DNA from: Syntrophomonadaceae bacterium
GTDB lineage: Bacteria > Bacillota > Syntrophomonadia > Syntrophomonadales > Syntrophomonadaceae
Direction: 5' to 3'
Assembly: GCA_028698695.1 (NCBI GenBank)
Contig: JAQVWB010000035.1
Location: 1-12,192 of the forward strand
DNA: 12,192 bases
Under the pieces are notes generated by a model that searched no databases, had not been told where the DNA came from, and worked only from the letters and a program-made list of their open reading frames with translations. Made by a program: the position numbers and the translations under genes. Shown here piece by piece: positions 5,059 to 12,192 of the stretch (positions are counted from its first letter, which is position 1; every line of letters begins with the position of its first letter).

Positions 5059-6531
5059 CTAATAAAACCATTCGTTAAAATAATATTCCATATCACGTCC
5101 GGCCTCTTCACGGATGGTATCCAGCAAATTACTGCTGTTGGCTATTCTAAACTGATAATCAGAATAATAGCGTTGCAATACTCTATTTACCTTTTCTGTG
5201 CCCAGTTCTTCTTCCAGGCCAAACCAGAAAGATTCTCCTCCGGTATAGGCGGTATGATAATACTCACGCGTGGAATACATATCACTCAACTCTCTGGCCA
5301 GGTTAACTGATTCCTCAGTGGGCGGTGTTATCTTCTTACCCCTGACCCCGGCCAGATATTTATAAGCTCCCCAGTTAGCGAGGCCTTCATCCAGCCATGG
5401 TTCCCGGATTTGATCATTGCCTACTACTCCATACCACCATTGGTGAGCAATCTCATGGGCCAGGATAAACTCACTGCGCTGCTGATTGGCAGTTGAACCC
5501 AGAAATGCATCCTGTAAGAAAATCAGGCCCGAATACTCCATACCATGAAAACCCTTCATGGGTACAAAAGCAATTTTAAACTCATTATAGGGATAAGGAC
5601 CCCAGGTTTTAGAATAATAGTCAATTATATCCGCTGCCTGTTTCAGAACTGACTCCATTTGCTTTTCATGACCAGGCGGACTGACTACAGTTATAAGCAG
5701 GTCATCATAATATTCATACATTCCGTTGTAATCATACATGATTCCCAGGCAAAAATCACGCGCGTTTTCAGCAACAATCAAATAATCCTGACGTCCGGTA
5801 TCTTCTGCACTTCGCTCAATAACCGTTCCGGTTGACACCATACCATAATTTTCCGGAATATTTAATCCTACCAGGTAGTCGGCACTATGAAAACAAAAAG
5901 GGTCACCAAAAGCAGAATTATAAGTGGTTAACCAGCCACCGCGGTCAGCAACATTTAATACCGGATAGAAATTACCCAGCATATAAACCTGGTCACTGTA
6001 ACCAAAGCGATACGCTGCCTTAGGCACCCGCGTACGCCATTTCATTTCCACGCGTAAATCCTGGCCTTTTTTTATGGGTTCGGGGACAATCACCTGCATG
6101 GATACGCCCTCTTTATGATATTCTGCCATTTTGCCATTTATCATTATACCGTCAATATCAATCCAGCCTGCATCAAAACCGGCATAATAAGCCGGAGCAG
6201 GAGCCGGACTGCTGTCAGCCTGTCTAAAGGCATCCGGATAAATGGTAAATACTAAGTCAGATAATATCCGTTCAGAGGTATTCACTGTGGTCAATATTGT
6301 CGTTCCATAGATGGAACGAGTATTAATATCCAGATACAAACTCATTTGATATACGGTTTTTCCCGGAGCCGGGAACAGGTGCTCTTCTTCCACAGAAGGC
6401 CTGTCCACCGGTGGGTTGGCTTCCTGCACAACCTTTTTATTATGATTGCTATAAATAAAATAGGCGGCACAAATGACGCCTATTATAACAGCTATTAAAA
6501 CCAGCTTGTTTTTTCCCATATCTTTATTCAC
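5059..6531 (-). CDS. Membrane-anchored M1-family zinc metallopeptidase
   Basis: The 490-residue protein starts with a short basic stretch and one hydrophobic segment (about 10-27), then a Pro/Glu-rich linker, so it is probably anchored in the membrane with the enzyme outside. The catalytic core carries HEIAHQWW (359-366) and, 18 residues later, Glu382 in WLDEGLA, which is the HExxH-x18-E zinc site of M1 (gluzincin) aminopeptidases. GMEYSG at 330-335 corresponds to the GAMEN-type substrate-binding loop. YHTAYTGGESFWFGLEEELG (425-444) fits the helix that follows and supplies the catalytic tyrosine region. It lacks the large C-terminal helical domain of aminopeptidase N, so it is a compact form. 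The start is GTG; an in-frame stop lies four codons upstream and AGGG precedes it. The ATG four codons later has no ribosome binding site. It follows the SLH gene by 19 bp, which suggests co-expression with the envelope genes. Confidence 0.93.
   Translation of the reverse strand: MNKDMGKNKLVLIAVIIGVICAAYFIYSNHNKKVVQEANPPVDRPSVEEEHLFPAPGKTVYQMSLYLDINTRSIYGTTILTTVNTSERILSDLVFTIYPDAFRQADSSPAPAPAYYAGFDAGWIDIDGIMINGKMAEYHKEGVSMQVIVPEPIKKGQDLRVEMKWRTRVPKAAYRFGYSDQVYMLGNFYPVLNVADRGGWLTTYNSAFGDPFCFHSADYLVGLNIPENYGMVSTGTVIERSAEDTGRQDYLIVAENARDFCLGIMYDYNGMYEYYDDLLITVVSPPGHEKQMESVLKQAADIIDYYSKTWGPYPYNEFKIAFVPMKGFHGMEYSGLIFLQDAFLGSTANQQRSEFILAHEIAHQWWYGVVGNDQIREPWLDEGLANWGAYKYLAGVRGKKITPPTEESVNLARELSDMYSTREYYHTAYTGGESFWFGLEEELGTEKVNRVLQRYYSDYQFRIANSSNLLDTIREEAGRDMEYYFNEWFY
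6300..6319. repeat. Intragenic 20-bp inverted repeat in the peptidase gene
   Basis: TCGTTCCAT and ATGGAACGA are perfect 9-bp arms separated by AG. It lies inside coding sequence (about residues 71-77 of the peptidase). There is no T-tract on either side, so it is not a terminator, and it may be a chance product of codon use. Confidence 0.5.
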
Positions 6532-6550
6532 CCATCCCTGCTACAACTAT

Positions 6551-8011
6551 TTATGACACATTACTGATGAAATGATCTTGTTGTAATTCCTTCTCCAGAT
6601 AGTACAGGAATTTTATTACCAGAGCTGAAGCTTCAGCCCGTGAGATTGGCTGGTTGGGTTTAATATGATTACTCGAATCACCTGAAACCAGGCCAGTATT
6701 CCAGGCCACATATATACTATCTTTTGCCCAATAAGGTATATCCGCATCATCAACAAATGGGGTGTTAAATCCCGGAGAAGGAGCCCTAGTCTCCCAACCC
6801 AGTGCTTTTATAACTATGGTAATAGCCTGAGCCCGGGTCAGGGAGCTTTGGGGCATAAATAAATCCGCTGAAACCCCGCTGGTAATTCCCCGATTAACTC
6901 CTTCTTTTACATAACTGTAATCCGGATGGGTAACAGGTATATCACTGAAAATTGCGGTCTCAGTATTTTTGCTTCTGCTGGTACGACTGGACTTGGGCGG
7001 CTCTGAAATCCTGATTTGAGCACCTTTTACTACCGCTCTGATGAAATCAATTCTGGTCATTGATGCATCAGGAACGAAAAAGGCTGGAACCCCTCCAAAA
7101 ATATCGAGGGCATATAACTTCTGTATATCTTCTTCGGCCCAATGACCGCCAATATCCCTGAATTTTGGAACTACCATGCGTTCAATGCGCGGTAAAAACT
7201 CCTGGGTCAAATCAATGTTACCCCTTATGGCGCTTCCGCTGGCAAGTGGCAAATTATATTGATATTGCGAATACATATCGCGATTGGTAGTACGGGTATG
7301 GGCATGCTCAAAACTGGTCAAGCTCGGTGTATGGGGAGTATATATCAAGGACCTGGTCTGACTGTCTACCGAAGAAATATCGACTACGCCCTGATTGTTG
7401 GTAATATCAGTTCCTGCCCAGTCAATTATCTGTTCGATCTGCTGCTTTTCAGTGCTGCCCCAGAAATTATGGTAACCAATAGTATTACCGGTAATATCAA
7501 CTACCACCGTGCCTTCATCCTTGTTTATTGAATAAGTTTTACGGGCCTTCAAGGTGCCGGCATGATAATCCGAGGCGGGACGATTATCAATAATATCTGA
7601 TTTGGAAAACTGGTAATCCTCTAATTTATATCGATCGTTATCAACTTCAATTTGTTCTTTAAACTTTTTCACGGTTGTCTGGGAAGTAGTCTGCCCTTTA
7701 TCCTCATGCGGGTATAATATGGTTTCGTAAGTAATATTGCGTGACAACTCCACCGGCTTTCCATTGCTGTCAACGCCTTCCAGGGTAACTTTATAGACGG
7801 TGGTTATCTTGTCCGTTTTACTGGTAGTTTTAATACTGACATTCTTGCCGCTGCCAGTAACCACTACCGGTTCTCCGGAAATGAACAATACCTCTTCATA
7901 GTCATACTCGTTGTTTACCCCGCCACTAAAATCTGGTGGTACGGCCAATGAATAAGACACATTGGTGACGAGAAATAATCCTATCATGAACAAGCAAAAT
8001 ATTCTTTTCAT
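6551..8011 (-). CDS. Secreted SLH-domain protein, probable cell-wall-anchored S-layer component
   Basis: The 486-residue protein begins with a clear signal peptide (basic MKR, a hydrophobic core, and a likely cleavage near SYSLA-VPP around residue 23). Three C-terminal S-layer homology domains follow at about 284-331 (FRDIGGHWAEEDIQKLYALD), 355-404 (FSDIPVTHPDYSYVKEGVNR) and 419-467 (FVDDADIPYWAKDSIYVAWN), each ending in the usual TR/SRA-x-A helix. Three SLH domains are the standard unit that binds secondary cell wall polymers. Residues 24-280 form a Thr/Ser-rich region that I cannot assign to a named family; it begins EYDYEEVLFISGEPVVVTGS and contains many short beta-like stretches. The start at 8011 is chosen because GGAGG lies 5 bases before the ATG and the signal peptide follows at once; a TTG six codons upstream has no comparable support. 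It sits 23 bp after the six-module gene. Confidence 0.92.
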   Translation of the reverse strand: MKRIFCLFMIGLFLVTNVSYSLAVPPDFSGGVNNEYDYEEVLFISGEPVVVTGSGKNVSIKTTSKTDKITTVYKVTLEGVDSNGKPVELSRNITYETILYPHEDKGQTTSQTTVKKFKEQIEVDNDRYKLEDYQFSKSDIIDNRPASDYHAGTLKARKTYSINKDEGTVVVDITGNTIGYHNFWGSTEKQQIEQIIDWAGTDITNNQGVVDISSVDSQTRSLIYTPHTPSLTSFEHAHTRTTNRDMYSQYQYNLPLASGSAIRGNIDLTQEFLPRIERMVVPKFRDIGGHWAEEDIQKLYALDIFGGVPAFFVPDASMTRIDFIRAVVKGAQIRISEPPKSSRTSRSKNTETAIFSDIPVTHPDYSYVKEGVNRGITSGVSADLFMPQSSLTRAQAITIVIKALGWETRAPSPGFNTPFVDDADIPYWAKDSIYVAWNTGLVSGDSSNHIKPNQPISRAEASALVIKFLYYLEKELQQDHFISNVS

Positions 8012-8016
8012 AACTG

Positions 8017-8021
8017 CCTCC
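8017..8021 (-). promoter_or_regulatory. Ribosome binding site that fixes the SLH protein start
   Basis: GGAGG on the minus strand lies 5 bases before the ATG at 8009-8011. It argues against the longer reading frame beginning at the TTG at 8027-8029, which would put six extra residues before the signal peptide. Confidence 0.8.
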
Positions 8022-8034
8022 AATATCAAACGTA

Positions 8035-9714
8035 TTATTTAACAATAACTACACGGGCCTGGAAATCATCGCGCACTACATACAGGCGGTCCCCGGTTTT
8101 TAAATCTTCGGGTTGTATCATATGCCCGTCTTTAAGGATCATCGCCTTTAGCAATCCCACACGCACCGGACTGCTTTTCGGCATCCACGACTGCTTGTGA
8201 GCACTCCAGTCACTGGCATCTCCCAAATTTAACGCCCATCCCACCAGGCTGTCATCCGCAATCGAAACTGCCCGCCCGGCAGTAACCCGTTGCTTCAGCA
8301 AAGAATCCATGGTCTTTTGCAGAGTTATAGCACAAATGCGGTCTCCATCAGTATAGACATAAGCATACCATTTTTTCAGCTTATTCTCTTTGCTGCGCTC
8401 ACTATCCTCGTCAACCGCATAATCCCCGGCCAACAATTCCGTCGTAGTCAGCAGGCGTCCGCTGTCCAAATCAAGAATATTGGTATCCTCGTCATAATAC
8501 AATTCTTTGCCACTGTCCAGGGCTTCCCATTCATGTTGATTAAGCAAGAACATATCTTCCAACCATAAACGGTCATCTACAATCTGCTCCACGCGCCCGC
8601 TGTAAACATAATTCTGACCCAGCGTGGAATGATTAATATCCACATTATTAATATAAATAATATTGGCGATACGATTGGAACCCCGGTTATCCGCAATAAT
8701 AAAAGCATCATCATTGGGACTAAGTATAAACTGGTCCTGCAGGCGACCATTTTTTATAATGATACTGCCGGCATTAAAGCTTAAATTCCGGTTACTGGCC
8801 AGTTCAAATGAATCTGTATACCAGTTGACCGTAGTAATTTTATCAGTAAATGCTGACTCGGTACCACTTTTAATTACCAGCCGGTCAATTGATTCTTTGC
8901 CCATAAGATTCTTGATTACCATATATATAGTCTGATTACGATAATTTTTTACATTTTGCGGCTTTACCGCCTGTCCGGCAAAATAAACCTTGAGCTGATC
9001 ATTAAAGGGTACTTTTATATTAGGGCTAATATCAGCCCAGCTGCCATTACGAAAAGCCTGAACATTCTGCAGCTGCATAGCATTGCTGTACCTATCTATT
9101 GACCCCAGCCTAGCCCGATACAAATCCTTTACGAGGATGGATTCGCCTTCGACTTCCATGCGTCCTATCATGTCCGTATAAATATCATCGAAATACAAGC
9201 GGACTTTATCACCGGTGTACAAGCTGGAAGCTGGTACGATTTGACCTTTACGCATTATCAGGGCAGCCGGCGACAGGTAGTAATTGGCCTGACTGCCATC
9301 TCCCATGGTAATGGTAACCTGTTCGCTATCGATTATAGCTATGGTACCTTTGCGCATCTTGCTTCCGGGAGTAATATAGCCCAGATTGGCCGTTGAATAA
9401 GCTTCCAGAGACATCAACTGCCGGCCCTGAATCACCCCGTATACTTCCATGCCGGCATGAAAGTCTTTCATGCCTACCGGGCGTTGATCAATCATATAAG
9501 TCGCATTAGGATGCAAGGTTAATATAAACCTGCTGCCCTGATAAGTTTCAATTTCAGCAGTGGGGCCCTGTTCCTGGCCATCACCGGGATTTACTGCCAG
9601 CAGATACCCCTCAATAAATCCCTGGGTAAAGGGGTTGGTTTCTACCGCATGCAAAAAAGCTCCCGAACCCAGTAACAGAGCGACGACCATAATTATACCT
9701 ATTGCTTTTTTCAT
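8035..9714 (-). CDS. Secreted multi-module beta-rich protein of unknown family
   Basis: The 559-residue protein starts with a signal peptide (MKKAIGIIMVVALLLGSGAF, likely cleavage after LHA near residue 23) and has no later membrane segment, so it should be exported. I do not recognise a named family. The mature part reads as about six degenerate modules of 70-100 residues (roughly 30-107, 121-189, 199-282, 290-357, 369-467, 478-559). Most end in a GD-type turn followed by paired beta strands: HAGMEVYGVIQGRQLMSLE, YTGDKVRLYFDDIYTDMIGR, SPNDDAFIIADNRGSNRIAN, AGDYAVDED then TDGDRICAITLQ, and KTGDRLYVVRDDFQARVVIV. There are no catalytic motifs and no SLH, LPXTG or lipobox anchor. The ATG follows AGGAGGT by 5 bases. 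That site overlaps the stop of the upstream IPT/FN3 gene, with a 2-bp gap, so coupling is probable. A structural role in the envelope is inferred from context only. Confidence 0.85.
   Translation of the reverse strand: MKKAIGIIMVVALLLGSGAFLHAVETNPFTQGFIEGYLLAVNPGDGQEQGPTAEIETYQGSRFILTLHPNATYMIDQRPVGMKDFHAGMEVYGVIQGRQLMSLEAYSTANLGYITPGSKMRKGTIAIIDSEQVTITMGDGSQANYYLSPAALIMRKGQIVPASSLYTGDKVRLYFDDIYTDMIGRMEVEGESILVKDLYRARLGSIDRYSNAMQLQNVQAFRNGSWADISPNIKVPFNDQLKVYFAGQAVKPQNVKNYRNQTIYMVIKNLMGKESIDRLVIKSGTESAFTDKITTVNWYTDSFELASNRNLSFNAGSIIIKNGRLQDQFILSPNDDAFIIADNRGSNRIANIIYINNVDINHSTLGQNYVYSGRVEQIVDDRLWLEDMFLLNQHEWEALDSGKELYYDEDTNILDLDSGRLLTTTELLAGDYAVDEDSERSKENKLKKWYAYVYTDGDRICAITLQKTMDSLLKQRVTAGRAVSIADDSLVGWALNLGDASDWSAHKQSWMPKSSPVRVGLLKAMILKDGHMIQPEDLKTGDRLYVVRDDFQARVVIVK
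9454..9474. repeat. Intragenic 21-bp inverted repeat in the six-module gene
   Basis: GGCATGAAA (9454-9462) and TTTCATGCC (9466-9474) are perfect 9-bp arms around a 3-base spacer. They fall in the codons for the GMKDFHAGM stretch of the first module. No T-tract follows, so termination is unlikely. Confidence 0.5.
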
Positions 9715-9716
9715 AA

Positions 9717-12191
9717 CTACCTCCTGCTTCCCATCACTGAATAAAGTCCGGTACGATTAATTGCTCCGCCACCGGCTGACCAGCCTGCAGTTCCGGTATC
9801 CAGGTCCACCCAACGTCCGGTGGTCTGATCATAACGCTGTAAATTCACCTGGTTTAATCGACGCCATTCAGCTTTTTGCTTATCATAATCCAACATCAAT
9901 GACAACCTGCCACCCAAATAACTGAAATCACTTTGTTCTTTACCCTTATAGAATAAAGCATTTAGCTGATATACCGGCGACAGAATATTTCCCGATGCCG
10001 TTCCCGGGTTACCCTTGTAGGGACTGATGCTGAACCTGACCCCGGCATCCTCGCGATTACGATTCTCACTAACGCGAGAGGTATTAAAAACAGTCGGATT
10101 AAAGCGTAAATTAAAATCACGTCCCTTAACTTCAATTTCCGGTGGCTTTGAAGTGGAAATAACACTGGCAGGAAGTTGAATTACTGCTTCCGTAGCCCCG
10201 GCCAGAGCATCACGGGTCAGATCAATTACAATGGGCCGGCTGGTATAATCCTGACTGCCTATAGTAATCTGAGCAGAATTGCCCAGCTTCTGCATCACGG
10301 TTTTTTCGCCCGGTTTGCCATCAAAATCGGGAATGCCTACCTTTCCTCCGGTTCTGACCTGATTACTTTCTGCTGATGGCTTGGAAGAGCCAAAGTCCCC
10401 CACGGCCTTTATAATAAATTTATAGCGCGTATAGGGTTTGATATCCTGTAATAAATACGCCGTTAATTGAGTTGAACCTACAAAATCAACCTGGTCTTCC
10501 CTGACCACATATATTTCATATTGAGTGGCACCGGTAACCGGATTCCAGTTAACCTTAATCGCCCGATCAGTATGATAATAACTGTCATACAGTATTTCCG
10601 CCCAGACTTTACCCTCGGGTGCGCTAATTTCGGGCAACCCGAAGCTGATATCCTCAAAAGGAGGGCTGGCACCTTTATCGGGGTTCACAACAATTAATCC
10701 TTTCATATCCAGCTTTCCACTGGGAGTAGTCAGCGTCAGAGTTTCCGAGTCTATAAACTTGGCAGCGGCTTCAACTCCTGACTGCAATATATAAGGATCC
10801 AGTACCTGACTGGTGTAATTATCTTCAGTTTTGCTCTTAACACGGTAAATAATATTCCCACTGCTGTTTTCTGCTGCCGGAGCAGTTACCGGCATAAACA
10901 CTACCCTGGCACCCTCCATAAAACCCGAACCCTTAAGCTTGATTTCCTGATTGCCTTCCACAGAGATTACGGTTATACGGGTATTTTCAGTCGGGTCAGC
11001 GGCATCAACCACCGCGGTTACCTGAGGCGAACTAATATAAGTAAATGAACCCACCGGGTCAGTAGTTTCTCCATCGGGATTTTCCACTCTTACGGTCAGA
11101 TTCCCCGGGCTGTTCACCGGAGTCATCGCATAAATAGTCTTGTAATCAACTACCTGAACGCTGGCAGCTTCCTGTCCGCCAAACTTAACTGATAATTGTT
11201 CCCCTTCATAACCTTCAATGGTTGCTCTAAAGTCCAGACCCTCTATCTTTACCCGGGTCCCCCCGGATACGGGTCCCATCGACGGAGTAACTGCGGTAAT
11301 CTGAGGCAGGGTTTCACCCTTGGTAAACTGCAGATAAATCTTGTCGGCGTCCAATCCTGAAACCGGTTCATCAGAACTGGCGGTGCCCCCATCTTCATTC
11401 ATAACTACTACCCGATGTAACTTGCCCACTTCAATTTCGGCAACATCGGGCATGATAAAAGTAAGCTTGTTTGGTAAAGTATAGCTGATACTGCTACTGT
11501 CCAAATTTATAATACTGCCAATCTGCAGGCGGGCATTTTCCCGGAAATCCTCGCCGAAAACGCTTACTTCACTCTTGCCTTTGTAATTCATCCTGACCAC
11601 TTTTACCTGACGGCCATCAATAGTCATATCCTGTGGATAACGCCCGTCGCGGGCAATATTGGTAATCTGCGGCTGGCTGTCCGGATTTTTATAAATAAAC
11701 CTGCTTGCGGCCATAGCCTTATCAGGATTTATTAAAGTTAACGCTACCTCACCCACCGTATAATAGGTAGGCGTTACAACTTCCATTTGTTCTGAACTTA
11801 TCAGCGTAGAGTCAGTTGCATAACCCCGGTCCACACGCAGGCGATTACCCGGATCCTGTACCACTTGAATCTTTACCAGTTCATAACCAGGGTATGAATT
11901 CCCTTCAGCATCCTGCAATAAACCCAGATTAATAAATCGCTCCTGTCCATCAAATCCGGTAAAAGTGCGCTGGTAAGACACCCCCGGATTCGGGATCAGG
12001 GTCAGCGTAATGCTCTGCTGATTGGCATCATAATTCGCCTTCAGATTTCCGGTAACTTGCAAATTGGGGACTCTGCCCCCTACTATATCGGCAGTTGCAC
12101 TAAGATTTCCAAAACGCAGCAACGGTCTTTCCTCGGCAACTATAGATCCATCCGATTGCAACAGGTTAATACGACTGGGATTAAAACCACT
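9717..12191 (-). CDS. Large surface protein with tandem IPT/TIG domains and a fibronectin type III domain (partial)
   Basis: The frame is open to the right window edge, so the N-terminus is missing; 824 residues are visible. A TTG at 12159 is not a credible start, since coding sequence continues upstream of it. One clear IPT/TIG immunoglobulin-like domain lies at about 295-385 (PQITAVTPSMGPVSGGTRVK to NPDGETTDPVGSFTY). The recurring domain-end word appears four times (NPDK 155, NEDGG 265, NPDGE 371, NPDKG 503), which points to about four tandem IPT-like units. A fibronectin type III domain follows at about 525-615 (IKVNWNPVTGATQYEIYVV, then KPYTRYKFIIKAVGD). The last 200 residues resemble the beta-rich module often found next to surface anchors (VIQLPASVISTSKPPEIEVK, then RYDQTTGRWVDLDTG, ending TGLYSVMGSRR), but no anchor follows. 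It is a structural or adhesive surface protein by family. Its downstream neighbour begins 2 bp later. Confidence 0.88.
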   Translation of the reverse strand, partial: SGFNPSRINLLQSDGSIVAEERPLLRFGNLSATADIVGGRVPNLQVTGNLKANYDANQQSITLTLIPNPGVSYQRTFTGFDGQERFINLGLLQDAEGNSYPGYELVKIQVVQDPGNRLRVDRGYATDSTLISSEQMEVVTPTYYTVGEVALTLINPDKAMAASRFIYKNPDSQPQITNIARDGRYPQDMTIDGRQVKVVRMNYKGKSEVSVFGEDFRENARLQIGSIINLDSSSISYTLPNKLTFIMPDVAEIEVGKLHRVVVMNEDGGTASSDEPVSGLDADKIYLQFTKGETLPQITAVTPSMGPVSGGTRVKIEGLDFRATIEGYEGEQLSVKFGGQEAASVQVVDYKTIYAMTPVNSPGNLTVRVENPDGETTDPVGSFTYISSPQVTAVVDAADPTENTRITVISVEGNQEIKLKGSGFMEGARVVFMPVTAPAAENSSGNIIYRVKSKTEDNYTSQVLDPYILQSGVEAAAKFIDSETLTLTTPSGKLDMKGLIVVNPDKGASPPFEDISFGLPEISAPEGKVWAEILYDSYYHTDRAIKVNWNPVTGATQYEIYVVREDQVDFVGSTQLTAYLLQDIKPYTRYKFIIKAVGDFGSSKPSAESNQVRTGGKVGIPDFDGKPGEKTVMQKLGNSAQITIGSQDYTSRPIVIDLTRDALAGATEAVIQLPASVISTSKPPEIEVKGRDFNLRFNPTVFNTSRVSENRNREDAGVRFSISPYKGNPGTASGNILSPVYQLNALFYKGKEQSDFSYLGGRLSLMLDYDKQKAEWRRLNQVNLQRYDQTTGRWVDLDTGTAGWSAGGGAINRTGLYSVMGSRR

Positions 12192-12192
12192 G

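Noticed and set aside
12159..12161. TTG as the start of the IPT/FN3 gene
   Set aside because: The frame stays open to the window edge, and no signal peptide or ribosome binding site is present, so this is an internal leucine.

Overview
The window looks like chromosome of a low-to-mid GC Gram-positive bacterium of the Clostridia. The reasons are the argS / rpoE-like / pyrG gene order, strong AGGAGG-type ribosome binding sites, TTG and GTG starts, and S-layer homology (SLH) domains on a secreted protein. A CoA-transferase of the acetyl-CoA hydrolase / 4-hydroxybutyrate CoA-transferase family would suit a butyrate-metabolising, possibly syntrophic organism such as a Syntrophomonas relative. The genus is inference only.

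Layout. Positions 2-313 (+) hold the C-terminal end of the CoA-transferase, closed by a clear intrinsic terminator. Positions 352-690 contain no convincing gene. They hold a repeat-like element with imperfect inverted ends, an 18-bp inverted repeat and a four-copy 10-bp-phased AGTCAG array. From 729 to the right edge every gene is on the minus strand, so transcription runs from right to left.

In transcription order, the first block (12191 to 5059) is an envelope cassette: a large IPT/TIG plus fibronectin-III protein that runs off the window, a secreted protein of about six degenerate beta-rich modules with no family I recognise, a secreted protein with three C-terminal SLH domains, and a membrane-anchored M1-type zinc peptidase. 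Gaps are 2, 23 and 19 bp, so the four are very probably one operon. A plausible reading is that the SLH protein is the wall anchor, the IPT/FN3 and six-module proteins are surface-exposed structural partners, and the M1 enzyme works outside the membrane. None of these interactions is shown by sequence alone.

The second block (4973 to 729) is housekeeping: argS, a short rpoE-like gene that keeps only the HARE-HTH domain, a metallo-beta-lactamase-fold hydrolase and pyrG. Gaps are 14, 4 and 54 bp. The hydrolase sits between rpoE and pyrG, which are direct neighbours in Bacillus and many other Firmicutes. No terminator is visible between the two blocks (4974-5058), so read-through is possible.

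The best candidates for something new are the surface cassette, above all the six-module protein, and the structured intergenic element at 357-690.
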